Part shown: positions 22,476-33,107 of the stretch, piece by piece
How positions within the stretch are numbered: position 1 is the stretch's first letter
Layout of the letters: each line of letters begins with the position of its first letter
Origin: Nymphaea colorata
Lineage: Eukaryota; Streptophyta; Magnoliopsida; Nymphaeales; Nymphaeaceae
Assembly (NCBI RefSeq): GCF_008831285.2
Contig: NC_045142.1
Span: forward strand, 23,313,300 to 23,377,299
Direction of reading: 5' to 3'
Length of the DNA: 64,000 nt
Position numbers and translations under genes: made by a program
Notes under the pieces: generated by a model
Databases searched by the model: none
The model's input: only the letters and a program-made list of their open reading frames with translations
Told to the model about the DNA's origin: nothing

Positions 22476-22499
22476 TTCATGAGGTGTAGTATGAGACCT

Positions 22500-22502
<3 letters not shown>

Positions 22503-22544
<42 letters not shown>
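22503..22544. repeat. (TA)n microsatellite
   Basis: A TA tract of about 42 bp directly downstream of FB3. Confidence 0.95.
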
Positions 22545-22546
<2 letters not shown>

Positions 22547-22769
22547 GAAGAAGAAGGCAAAGAGTCCCGAAAGTGTTGGTGCAATGGTTAGGGCGGGGGT
22601 TGGTAGGCAGCTAGTTCTTGTTTCAAATCACCAAGGCATCAATTCTCTGCACTGCAAACAAGAGGTCACTAATATGCAAATTGAAACCCGGCAGAGATGG
22701 CACTCTGAGATACCAAAGCAGACTTTGTTGCTTATGCTGGGAGCTTGGGCTCTTTTTTAAATGATAGGT
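22545..22769. other. Non-coding stretch
   Basis: I see no supported gene. A 93-codon ORF crosses it but begins in the TA tract and has no recognisable motif. Confidence 0.5.
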
Positions 22770-23180
22770 TGAAATACTTATCCTGCCCATGGAGAAGCAA
22801 ATTAACACCGTTCAGTGTTTAATCACCATCACTTATATCCATGGAGCAACTTTGGATGTACGACTGCTATATAATGAAATGCTGCACATAGTGTTGATAG
22901 TGTGCAGCATTTCATTATATAGCAGTCGTACATCCAAAGTTGCTCCTTTCGTTAAGGAGTTGTTCCATTTCTATTTTATTATCACTGAATGCAAAATATT
23001 TTTCATTTACTAGAGCTTGATCTTCTACCATAAAAATCTTCTTCTGAGATTTTCTCCTTGATTTTAACGTGGTATTTTTTTACGGCCATTCCATATTTGA
23101 TGCCATACTTTATAGAATAAGGTCAAACTATGCTGCCATCCTATTATGATAGCGTTTCATTGAGATTCTCCTCCTTACTT
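22770..23180. repeat. Dispersed repeat R, copy 2
   Basis: It shares GTGTTTAATCAC, CATTTCATTATATAGCAGTC, ATTTTTCATTTAC and TTTGATGCCATACTTTAT with copies at 18,720 and 58,380. It differs from them in carrying the perfect palindrome at 22,843-22,946 in place of the sequence normally upstream of the CATTTCATTATATAG block. Confidence 0.65.
22843..22946. repeat. Perfect 46-bp inverted repeat with 12-nt loop
   Basis: Arms 22,843-22,888 and 22,901-22,946 are exact reverse complements over all 46 positions (GGAGCAACTTTGGATG ... and its mirror ... CATCCAAAGTTGCTCC), with loop TAGTGTTGATAG. The right arm is homologous to repeat R at 18,890 and 58,535; the left arm is the same sequence inverted. A transcript would fold into a fully paired hairpin of small-RNA precursor size, but transcription is not shown. 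Confidence 0.97.
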
Positions 23181-24086
23181 TTTTTTAAATTTAAAGAAAA
23201 CAATTATTTCTATTGTTAATCAAAGTCACACTTTGGTTAAAATTGTAAAAACAAAACTTAGTAATATCGGAAAGAAATATTGAAAAAGATTGCAGCTACT
23301 TTTTTTCTTTATCAGCAAAAGTGCCTAACCTTTTATTTGATAAATTTAATAAAAGATTTTCAGCAATCTGTCAAAAATATATATTTCTTCTCAATATATA
23401 TATATATATATATGGGATTTCTTTGTTCTTATGTGGTGTTGAATGTTACTTGATAGCTAAAATTGATAATTAACAACAGTTTATAATGTGTCCTCCAATA
23501 TTTTTTATTTAATAACAGAAAAGAACATGATCTTGAACCAGACTGCCTCATGCCACCCATCGATCACAGGAAAAATAGTTTTGATCTTTTACTTACCTAA
23601 TACATGAACAGTATTTATCATTTTTACTCATTTTGCTAATCGCAAAAGAACTTAAAAATTAAAACAAGGACAAAAAAATTGTAAAAATGCATTAAAATCA
23701 AAATGGGTTCACCTTGTTTTATTAGAGCACGCTCTTTCACCAATCATAATGAACTTCTCATTTCTTAAATAAAGGCTTGGCTTGGGACCCAACATGACTA
23801 GATATGGGGATCCCTGTCGGGCTAAAGCGCAATCTGTCCCCGTGATTGGCAAGTTATCGGACCAGGCTTGATCCAATTAAACTTGGCCGCAGGGCGGCTT
23901 TCTTCACTAGGTTTGGTGCGATGTATAATCCTTATAAAAATGTATAAGTTTGTACACATAAGAACAATCTTAGAAATCTCTGTGTCCATAAGAACATTTA
24001 CAAAGATCTCAACGAGCCTCCATGACCCGGCCTGTCTTGGCCTGATAAATTATCCACTAATCTAAGTCTGAGGGTCATTTTTATGA
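23181..24086. other. AT-rich intergenic stretch
   Basis: No gene is visible. It contains a TA tract at 23,394-23,413 and a more GC-balanced part at 23,770-24,060. The part around 23,508-23,580 (GATCTTGAACCAGACTGC, then AGGAAAAATAG) resembles 60,945-61,010. It ends at the start of a copia LTR. Confidence 0.55.
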
Positions 24087-24520
24087 TGTTGGATAGTGGC
24101 CTTGGTCCCTATCACAGTATCTCGTAACTGCGAGTGGGCCTACTAGCAGTTATGAGATTATCTTCAAAACTGTTTTCTATAAATGTCATTTTTGATAAAG
24201 TAAAAGATATTCTTTACACTGTTTATCTCTTTCCAAATCTCTCACTCACCCAACCACAAGATGGGCAAAGGAAATCCTGTGAGGTTGCCTATTTAAGCCC
24301 AGCAATGCTCTAATTAGGGTTAATGCATCTGTGATTACCCTAAGTGAGTCTCACCGAAGGAAATCTGTGAACTATCTATCTCTGCTTCAATTCTCTCTTC
24401 CTCCCTTTCTTCTTTTTCTTTTTCTTCTTCTGTTGTCTCTGCTTCTTCCGCTTGTGAACCTGCTGCGCAGATGAAGAGGTGATTAAGGACAGCATTCCGC
24501 TGCAGCTACTAATTTCAATA
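24087..24520 (+). mobile_element. copia LTR followed by a primer-binding site (434 bp)
   Basis: It starts TGTTGGATAGTGGCC and ends TTTCAATA. Like the other LTRs it contains TATTTAAGCCC, GGGTTAATGCAT and a TTC-rich tract. It is clearly more diverged from the B 3' LTR (30,136-30,613) than that LTR is from the A LTR. Flanks show no shared target duplication with the B 3' LTR (TATGA before, AATCA after). It may be the 5' LTR of the B element or of another member of the same family. Confidence 0.85.
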
Positions 24521-24542
24521 TTGGTTTTAGAGCCCGAGGTTC
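24521..24542 (+). other. Primer-binding site, initiator tRNA-Met type
   Basis: TTGGTTTTAGAGCC then CGAGGTTC directly follows the LTR. It resembles the known plant element site TGGTATCAGAGCC, complementary to the 3' end of initiator tRNA-Met, with two changes and a small insertion. Confidence 0.75.
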
Positions 24543-25749
24543 TTCGAATTCCAGTAAGTTCCTTAAGACTTCGGTGGTGGCTGTGATGTTTATGATGAAT
24601 GCAGTCTGCGTATGTAACACGTTGTATTTCAGATCATGTTTCTTGAATGAGAGCATGCTAGACTATACTAATCTAAATTATGAAGCATGATAGTTCAGAT
24701 TCTCTTTTAGCTCTACAAATGTGATATATTGTGTTGTACTCTGCTTTCTGTATCCCTAAGTCTGAGAGAAACAAAGAGCAGAGTCGAGCTCTAGACCTAA
24801 GCATGCATATCTGTTGAGTGTAGTGGAAGAAGATGTTGAAAAATAAAATGCAGTGACATTCATAAGGAACCAAAACCCTCATCTAGGTTCTGTCTCTAGA
24901 ATGCACTATTGCTAAAGTATACAGAAGCAGACCAGCGCCTCTGGTGATAGAAGCTGAGCTTGCTCTGCTTGACATATAACAAATAATAAGGGAGAAAGAT
25001 ACCTTGGATAGATAGTTTGACTAGACCCACTGATGCAGTTGGAAAGTGTGCCACTACTTCTTTTCCGGCGGACTCCCTACAACACTTTGTCCAAACCCTT
25101 TTGAGTGTAGTTTTTTCCAGTGATGACCCATCAGTAGCAGAGAGGGTTGATAGTTCTGAGTGACATAAACCCTAACCTCTGAGAACAATTGGAGGAGATC
25201 TCTCTGTTTCTTACGAAGCAGGAGATTCCGTCACTATCTTTTTCTGACAGACCCAACTCTGGCTGTTTCAGTTCCGAGGATGACCTGAGACCCAGCTCAG
25301 AGAGTCTGGTGCTCAGCCAAGCTCTTCCTTGTGTGGAGCTCACCGTTCCCACTTTCAGACGGTCTCCATGCAATAACCCACACACCCAACCAATTGCGAG
25401 GAAGTTTCAAAAGATCTCTGCAGCTTGCCGAGTGTAGCTCCATCTGTCTCCCTCACAGAAAGGATCTTCTTGTTTGCTGTGGTGGCAGCAACAACTCGGG
25501 ATCATGAGAGTCGGCGGCTGAAAGCACCGGGTAACAGAAGATAGTAGCCGATGGAACCCTTGCAGAGGATTTCGGGAGAGGAGAGAGAAGCTATCGAGAA
25601 GAGAGAGAAGGAAAGCAAAAAAATGGGAAAGACTCGGTTTGAAAGGGGTTTTATACTAAAAATTTAAAAATTACAGAATTAGACCACAACTTTAAAATTA
25701 TTTTTGAAAAGCACTGTTATATTTTTCAGAAATTAATGCTGCAACATTT
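24543..25749. other. Long leader or inserted DNA between LTR and copia gag
   Basis: The distance from primer-binding site to gag ATG (26,125) is 1.6 kb, long for copia. The part 25,020-25,640 is GC-richer than its surroundings. On the minus strand it has a TATAAAACCCC box near 25,655, then a CT-rich stretch, then an 84-codon ORF (25,385-25,131) with readings such as GRAWLSTRLSELGL and GLSEKDSDGISCF. An 82-codon plus-strand ORF overlaps it. I recognise no family. It may be captured gene DNA, or an inverted promoter-bearing fragment, inserted in the leader. Confidence 0.4.
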
Positions 25750-26124
25750 TTGCTAAAGACTTATTGAAAATGATGCTGGCGAAAGTTCATTTCAGTGAAA
25801 ATCCAAAATTTTTGTATGAAATTGTGCAGAGATACTCTAAGAGTTATTACAAATTGTTGAAAGAGGGTTCTAAAAATTTGTTTTGCAATTTCAACGGAAA
25901 ACCAAGACTTTATGTACAATTGCCTATAGGTACCCTCAGGCTTATTAAAAATTACAGAAAAAAGGTTCCAAAAATAACTTTGTAAATAAAAAAGGGAAAT
26001 TCACAGCCTAAAATTTAGAATTGAGATTTTCTTGCCTTTAAGTGATACTCTATAATATTATTGGAGATCTCCTGGTTTGATATTCTCTTTGTTACTTTCC
26101 ATTTATTATTGTTCTTTACTTGCC

Positions 26125-26901
26125 ATGGAAATTAATTTAGAGATAACTTCAAGAGTGGGAGCCTCAAAACTAGCCAAGACTGAAAAACTCAATGAAACAA
26201 ACTTCCTTGCATGAAAACATAGGATCTTGTTGGCCTTGACTCTGGAGAGGCTAGTTCATGCAATCAGCATGCCTTTTCCCATTTTAGGAAACAAACCTAC
26301 AGATGAGGAAAGACGAACATATGAGTCCTTTAAAATTGGTGACTTGATGGTTAAAACCATCATCTTAGTCTTCATGGAAGATGATCTGATCAGGGTATTT
26401 AAGGATTGTCCAATAGCCAAAGAAATGTTTGACACTATCTTCTCTAAATATAATGCCACTACTATGGTGCATGTACAGTTGCTATTAGAATAGTACAATT
26501 CATATAAAATAAAAGAGTCTAATAGAGTAGTTAACCATGTTAACAAGATGTTGGTCATGGCTAAAGACCAAGTGTAGTGGGAAATGTCATATTTGACAAC
26601 ATGCAGACCAGTACCATCCTGTACAGCATACCACCTTCTTGGGATCTGGCAGTCAATGCCTTGAGTCACCAATTTGATACTCTAACTTTGGAAAAGCTTC
26701 CCATACAGTTACCTATTCAACAACAATGCCTATGATAGTCCAGGATAAATCTACTAGTAGTCATGTGCTTGTAGACCCAAACAATTTAAAAAATGAAATG
26801 ATGGCAAGTTTAAGGGCAATGTTATAGGTACTCAGAGATCTCAAGGAGCTGTAGAGAAATACTAGAGATGCAGAAACCTTGGACATATCAAGAAGAACTA
26901 G
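26125..26901 (+). pseudogene. copia gag, copy B (broken)
   Basis: ATG at 26,125. An open run at 26,227-26,493 covers LALTLERLVHAI, GNKPTDEER, KIGDLMVKTII and EMFDTIFSKYN, ending at a TAG where the family has Gln. The zinc knuckle at 26,860-26,901 has the same Tyr and stop as copy A, with its last position now TAG. It has one stop fewer than A in the first third. No full product is possible. Confidence 0.85.
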
Positions 26902-26903
26902 AG

Positions 26904-27442
26904 GACGAAATTCCCCAATAAGAAAGACAACAACGGTTATGATAACAACAACAGAAAGAAGTATCGAGGGGACTCCAACAGAGAAGTCATTTGTGTAGTG
27001 TTAGAATGTTTATTTGCAAATGTAGAATTGACTAGTTGGTGGGTTGATTCGGGGCTACTTGTCACATCACAAAGACAAAAGAATGTGTGATTCGTATGGA
27101 AGTTCTAAGTCTGCGAGCTCACAAGGTCTACATAGGAAATAACTCAAACTCTGATGTCATGGGAATTGGGTCATGTCGGTTGAATGTTGGGGCACCAGTG
27201 TCATTCTTAACGAAGTTTTATATGTCCTCTCCTTGAGGAGAAACCTAGAGTTTGTTCTCAAGCTGACTAGGAAGGGTTTTGAAGTTTGTTCTGTTCCCAA
27301 GAAGGTCATCATGAAAAAACATGGAAGGACCATGTTTGATGGGAAATATGTAAAAGAACATGGCATATTCAAACTCAATGAATTGAATAAAGCTTTCAGT
27401 TATGCTTATAATGACTGTGCAATGAGTGTTTGTACAAACATA
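26904..27442 (+). pseudogene. copia protease region, copy B (broken)
   Basis: The SWWVDSG reading recurs at about 27,034-27,054 and is again followed by the frameshift that removes the rest of the active site. An open run at 27,173-27,445 (SLRRNLEFVLKLTRKGFEV, KVIMKKHGRTMFDGKY) covers the stretch before the pre-integrase motif in one frame, better kept than in A. Confidence 0.8.
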
Positions 27443-28515
27443 TGACATGAAAGATTAAGTCATGCAAGCATCAACAAGATCAAGAATCTAGAACAACAAT
27501 GTATAATACATGATATAAATATAAATGATTTCGCGAAATGTGAGTCATGTTTATATGAAAAGATGGCAAGAAACTTTCTATCTGAATTAATTCAGGCCAC
27601 TGATCTATGGAATTTCAGAGTCCAAACACATAGTGGGAAGTTATACTTTATATCATTTATTGATGACTTCTCAAGATTTGATTATATTTACCTGATTAAA
27701 TATAAGTCGGAAGCACTTAAAAATTCAATGAATATAAAACTGAAGTCGAGAAACAACTAGAAAGATTTATTAATGTTGTAAGGTCTAATCGAGGAGCTGA
27801 GTATACATCAAATGAATTCCTCGAATACTATAAAGATCTTGAGATTAATAGGCAGAAAACAATGCATAAAACACCACAACATAATGCTATGGGTGAGAGG
27901 TTTAACAAAACCATCTTGAACATGATAAGATCTATGTTGGTAGGAGCATAACTACTCAAAGTATTTTGGAGTGAAGCTATGTTAACAGATATGTAAAGCC
28001 ATCCACTTCTTACGAGAGATGGACTAGTGTGAAACTGAATCTGAGGTATCTCAAGAGATGGGGATCTATAGCACATGTGAAAATTCTAGATCTAAAAATA
28101 AATAAACTAGGTAATAGATCAGTAAGATGTTTGTTTATTTGATATCCAAAAGAATCCAAAGGCCACAAATTATATCACTCGACTATGGGACTTATAGAAA
28201 CTAGAGATGTAGATTTCCTAGAAGAACTCAATAATAAAGATAATGATCCAGTTGAAGATCAAAGTGAACTAATGGATGATCTGATTTACTTAGAAGAATT
28301 GTCTAATAATGATCCAACTTGAGAACAGTCAGGTAATGAAACGACTGGAGAACAATTTGGTAATGAACCAACTGAGCATGAATTATATGAAGAACTGTCT
28401 GCTAATGAACCAATTGAGGAATAGTTAGGTAAAGAAACAACTGATCTGAGCACCTCATCATCTCAGACTTTGTTAGGTCATAAAAGACCTAGATCTCCTC
28501 CTTAATACTTGAGAG
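27443..28515 (+). pseudogene. copia integrase, copy B (broken)
   Basis: The pre-integrase motif has TGA in place of Trp, then HERLSHAS from 27,446. The open run 27,563-27,760 reads ATDLWNFRVQTHSGKLYF and FIDDFSRFDY, where copy A has a stop in place of W. VRSNRGAEYTSNEF, with Asp changed to Asn, follows at about 27,778. The acidic linker is at 28,215-28,465. Multiple stops remain. Confidence 0.85.
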
Positions 28516-28564
28516 ATTATTATGTATATATTTAGAAGAACTATGCTATTAAACAGATGTTGAC

Positions 28565-29390
28565 GAAATGTTCGACAATCTGACACATGATGAAGCCATA
28601 AACTCACGTGAATTATCAAATTGGGTAAACGCTATGGATGAGAAAATTGAATCCATAGAGAAGAATAAAATCTAGAGACTAGTAGATCCTCCTAACGATA
28701 AGAAGACCCATTGGGTGTAAATAGGTATTTAAGAAGAATTATAAAGCTGATGGATCAGTCGAGAAATTTAAAGCTAGACTGATGGCAAAAGGCTTTTCCC
28801 AAAAGGATAGAATGGATTACTTAGAAACCTATTCACCTGTTGCTAAATTTGCATCAATCGGAATAATTCTGGCTATCATAGTATTCTATGACTTGGATAT
28901 TTTTCAGATGGATGTAAAAAGCTGCTTTTCTGAATGGTGAGTTAAAGGAAAACATATATATGACCCAACCACAGGGAAACCACAGGGATATGTCATTAAA
29001 GGAAATGAAAGAAGAGTCTACAAGCTAAGTAAATCATTGTACGGCCTAAAGTAATTGCCTAGACCGTGGTATTTTGCTTTTCGTAAAACAATCACAAAAC
29101 CTGGATACATAGAAAATCAACTAGAAAAGTGGGACTCATTTTTGTATCCTATCATTATATGTCGATGACATTCTATTGATTGGAAATGATAATGATATGA
29201 TATCCAAAACAAAAACTTGAGAGAATTTTGACATCAAGAACATGGGTGAAGCATCCTATATACTAGGGATAAAGATTACTCGACATAGGAACTCAAGAAT
29301 ATGAGTCTGAGCCAAGAAGGATAAATTGATTATATCTTAAAGAAAATTTGAAATGAAGACTATAAACCTATTGGAACTTCTATAGCTAAA
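28565..29390 (+). pseudogene. copia reverse transcriptase, copy B (broken)
   Basis: It keeps the NWVNAMDEKIESIEKNK block, FLNGELKENIYM, a KLSKSLYGLK stretch and YVDDIL at 29,158-29,175 (YADD in copy A). YVDD is a common natural variant of the copia catalytic box. Frameshifts and stops between these blocks match those of A. Confidence 0.86.
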
Positions 29391-29424
29391 TGAGCAAATT
29401 TAAGCAGAAGTGGTTATCCTAGTG

Positions 29425-29973
29425 AAGGACAATGAAAATTAAATGTTTCATATGCACAAGTTGTTGGCAGTTTAATGTACCGAATGCTTTGTACTAGACC
29501 AAACATAAGCTTTCCTACCAGTCTGGTGAGGCGTTATGAAAGTAATCCAGGTTCACTTTACTGGCAAGTAGTTAAAAGAATTTTTCGGTATATTAAAGGA
29601 ACAAAAGGATTGAAATTGTCCTATCAAGCTGATGACCTTACTCTATTTGGCTACTCTGAAGCAAATTTTGTAGGATGTAAAGATGACAATAAATCTACAT
29701 CTGGATATTTTTTTTGCTTTGGAGGACATGCAATGGCCTGGTCCTGTAAGAAATGGGGATGTGTTAATCAACACACACAAGAAACTGAATGTGTAACATG
29801 TAATATTGCAACTATCTTTGTTGTATGGATAAATCGATTCTTGAAAGACTTAAAATTAGATCTCAGTTGATTATATGTCTGCCAATGATATGGTAGCTGA
29901 TCTCTCAACTAAGGGAATATCTGAAGACTTGTTATCGAAGCATGTAGCTAATATGAGACTAAAATATATTTGA
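29425..29973 (+). pseudogene. copia RNase H, copy B (131-codon open run)
   Basis: The open frame 29,475-29,870 runs through LCTRPNISF, KRIFRYIKGTKGLKLSYQ, DNKSTSGYFFCFGGHAMAWS and TQETECVTCNIATIF, which cover most of the family's connection and RNase H region (ADWAG reads SEANFVG here, with the catalytic Asp changed). A deletion after RFLKDL removes part of the C-terminus. The natural stop after MRLKYI is at 29,971-29,973. Confidence 0.87.
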
Positions 29974-30135
29974 AATGTTGCAATGGAAAGCCATTGAGCG
30001 GAAAACCTCGCTATAAACCTTAGATAAAATTCAAGTTATGATGCACAAACCAATACTGGAAAACCATGTAACTAAAGATTAATGGAACCCACGCTTAGTG
30101 GAAGCAATTTAGCGGTCTCATGACAAAGTGGCAGA

Positions 30136-30613
30136 TGTTGGATAGTGGCCTTGAGCCCTATCATAGTATTTTGTAACTGCGAGGGGGGCCAATCGTAGTT
30201 ACGAGATCATCTTCAAAATTATTTTCTATATATATCCTTTTTTATAAAGTAAAAGATATTCTTTAGACTGTTTATCTCTCTACATATCTCTCACTTGCCC
30301 AACCGCAAGTTGGGCAAAGGGAAATCCTGTGAGGCTGCCTATTTAAGCTCAAAAATACTCTAATTAGGGTTAATGCATTCGTGATTACCCTAAGTCATAT
30401 CACCGAAGGAAACCCATGAACTAACTATCTCTGCTTTGGTTCTCTCTTATTCCATTTCTTCTTCTTCTTCTTCTTCTTCTTCTTCTTCTTCTTCTTTCTA
30501 CAGTTGGGGTTGTCACTACTTCTTATCATGCAAACTGAAGCCGCTAGTGAACCTACTGCGCAAACGAAGAGGTGATTCAGGCCACCGTTTCTCTGCGGCT
30601 ACAAATTTCAATA
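30136..30613 (+). mobile_element. copia 3' LTR, copy B (478 bp)
   Basis: TGTTGGATAG to TTTCAATA, preceded by GTGGCAGA (one change in the polypurine tract). It carries a (TTC)n tract near 30,457-30,496 of about the A length. Confidence 0.9.
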
Positions 30614-30894
30614 AATCAAACCCAGCTCAATGCCCAGTCGAATTGGTATATAATTAAATAATTCAGGCCTAATATAGGAAATGTGATCAGTAGTTTGATA
30701 CATCAAGAGGGGCGTTTATTTGTTAATGAGGTACTTAAGGTCGGAGGTCAGACCCTTCACCCAAAGAAAACCAGGCCTCAAATTGGAGGTTTTGGATACA
30801 TAAGTTCTAAAAATCCACCTTTTTTTCACTATTTTGTATTTGTCTACCTTGTGGGTCCCACATCAGAGATCTACAAATACTCATCTATAGGATC

Positions 30895-31290
30895 TATGGC
30901 TGCACAACAAGCTGAGCCAACTCGGACTCCACTTGAACTAACTCGAAAAAACTCGAGCTCGTGCATGACTCAAATATGAACGAGTCGAGTTCGAGCTTAC
31001 AAAGATACTCAAAATGATAAACGAGTTGAGTTCGAGTTTCAGGAACTCGACTCATTTATACTCAACTCGACTCGCAAACTGGTCCTCTATATGATACTGC
31101 CAAAACTAGTTCACAGGTTTTAGCTTTTAGGGCAAAAACTAATTTTCACAAGTTAAACGAGTTAAATGCTTGCACAAGTTCGACGAGTTACATGAGTTAA
31201 TGCTTACATGAATTAAACGAGTTAATGTTTACAAGAGTTAATGCCAAACAAGTTAACGCCTAAAGGAGTTAACGCCTAAGTATTGAATTG
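30895..31290 (-). mobile_element. Truncated hAT-like element, copy B
   Basis: Starts TATGGCTGCACAAC. It keeps the CTCTATATGATACTGCC stretch that A has lost, which the complete element at 60,053 also has in inverted form. The far terminus is missing. Confidence 0.72.
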
Positions 31291-32544
31291 ATGAGTTTAA
31301 TTCCTTTAACTTAAAGGCCATAAGCCAACCCACATAATTTGGTGTTCTACACTATAAAACATCACTCAAGGAATCTAATTCGTTGACTTGGTTGATTCCA
31401 GAAAATATATGTTGTCTAATTAAATGGCAATTTATTATTTGGTTGTCTAAAACAAGACCTAATGCATTGACATCCATAACTCCATTGCCCATTGTAATGT
31501 TTGATACTACAAAAAAAAAGATGGATTCAGTGACATGTGGAAAATACAAGGCCTGTGAAATGCAACTTTTACCGACATCTAGAGGTGAACATCAATTTTG
31601 ACTGATGTCCATAGGAAGACATTGGTGAAAAGCAGCATTCACTGATGCGTGGCACAAATATGTCCATGAAGTTGTACTTGTACCGATGTAATCTAATGGA
31701 CTTCTAATCAAACTAATAGCAACAACAACATAAATAATATTAATAAGAGTGGTTTGAAACTTTTAACGAATGTCATTCAAGTTTAGCTACACAATCCATG
31801 GTTTTCCCGTCAAATTATTGGTAAACAATATGAATCTAAATGATCTCAAGTGGTAAAAGTCTGGATGCATCACTCTTGCGATAATAAAGAAAAAGAGAAA
31901 AAAAAAGAACTCATGATCGCTCTTAATTCTTTTGTTTCCTCTTCTTGTTTCTTTTTTTTCTTAATTCTTATTTCTCAAAGGTGTACCAAATGTTGCAGAT
32001 AGCTGAAATTTACGCTAAAATGGAGTCACCAAAGCATTAACAATTATTTTATAGAGCAACAAACAGTTAATCATGCTACGACAACGATTTATAGTAGTTT
32101 TAGTAGCAAATTTTTAATTTTCAGCAATTCATCGACATTCTACATTCAATAAATTCAAATCCTTCAGTCTTAGATTAAGTATTGAATAATCATAGCATAA
32201 AAATCCCTGATTTGGGTATTTGACATATCATAAAGCATATAATGGGTGCACCTCTCAGCACCTTTAACAACATAGGCTGCTACTTGTAGGCTTCCAAGCA
32301 ACAATATAGGGACTTGGCAAAGAACATGAGGACTGGTTTATTAGTAGACTTTCTCCATTTATATCTATATGGACCCTCATTTCCAGGCTAACCCAATGCC
32401 AGTTAGTAACGGTGCTAAGTGTGGGCCACTGCTCATGCAAGCGAACACCAGTCCCAAAATAACTTTATTATGAGGGAGTTGGACTTGGGTCTATCCAAAT
32501 GTAATGTCCACACCAAAGGCAGGAGAGAGAAGAAAGAGGTGGGA
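31291..32544. repeat. Repeat block P, copy B
   Basis: Non-coding, collinear with A 5,441-6,710. No gene is visible. Confidence 0.7.
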
Positions 32545-33107
32545 GAAGGAGAGGGACGCGCCTCCTTTATTCACAATACTTGCGTCATGTGGGGGGGAAA
32601 GAGGAAAATAGAAAAAGAGAGAGAGTGCATTTGTTAGGGGAGACTTTTAGACCGCTCACACTTTCCCACTCTTTTTATTCGTGAATGGGAGGCCCTCTCT
32701 CCCTCTCATTTGTTTACTTTCTTAATTTTTATTTTTTCTAGCAAACAGTCAAACAAAACACACAGGAAAAGTGGCTTCCTCTTTGCTTGCTTTTTCCCGT
32801 GTGAGATTTTCCTCACCTTGATAAAAAAAAAATGAAAAGGATAGAAAAGCTGGAAAATCTTGCACAGGAAAAAGTAAGCAAAGAGGAAGCCACTTTTCCA
32901 CTCATTTCCCATGTGTTTCGTTTGACTGTTTGTTCGAAAAAATAAAAATAAATGAGAGGGAGAGAGGGCCACCTGTTCACGAATAAAAAGAGTGGGAAAG
33001 AGAGAGTGGTCTAAAAGTCTCTCCAAACAAACTCACTCTCTCTCTTTCCCTCTCTCCTCCCACACGACGCGAGAGTCGTGAATAATGGAGGCACGTCCCT
33101 CTCCTTC
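32545..33107. mobile_element. Foldback element FB1, copy B
   Basis: Both arms are intact, as in A, with scattered substitutions. Left end GAAGGAGAGGGACGCGCC; right end CACGTCCCTCTCCTTC. Confidence 0.85.

Larger units (their letters stand above)
25750..30135 (+). mobile_element. Decayed Ty1/copia retrotransposon, copy B, internal region
   Basis: Same domain order as copy A with an offset of 25,825 bp. Copy B is slightly less damaged: the stop at A 488 is an Arg codon here and the RNase H frame is longer. Most stops and frameshifts are shared, so the element was already dead when duplicated. Confidence 0.94.

Noticed and set aside
23394-23413. Short TA tract as a regulatory TATA cluster
   Set aside because: It is a simple repeat with no gene downstream.
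25131-25437. Host gene on either strand at 25.1-25.4 kb
   Set aside because: Gene-like composition is noted as a finding, but neither ORF has a family signature or complete gene structure, so it is not annotated as a CDS.
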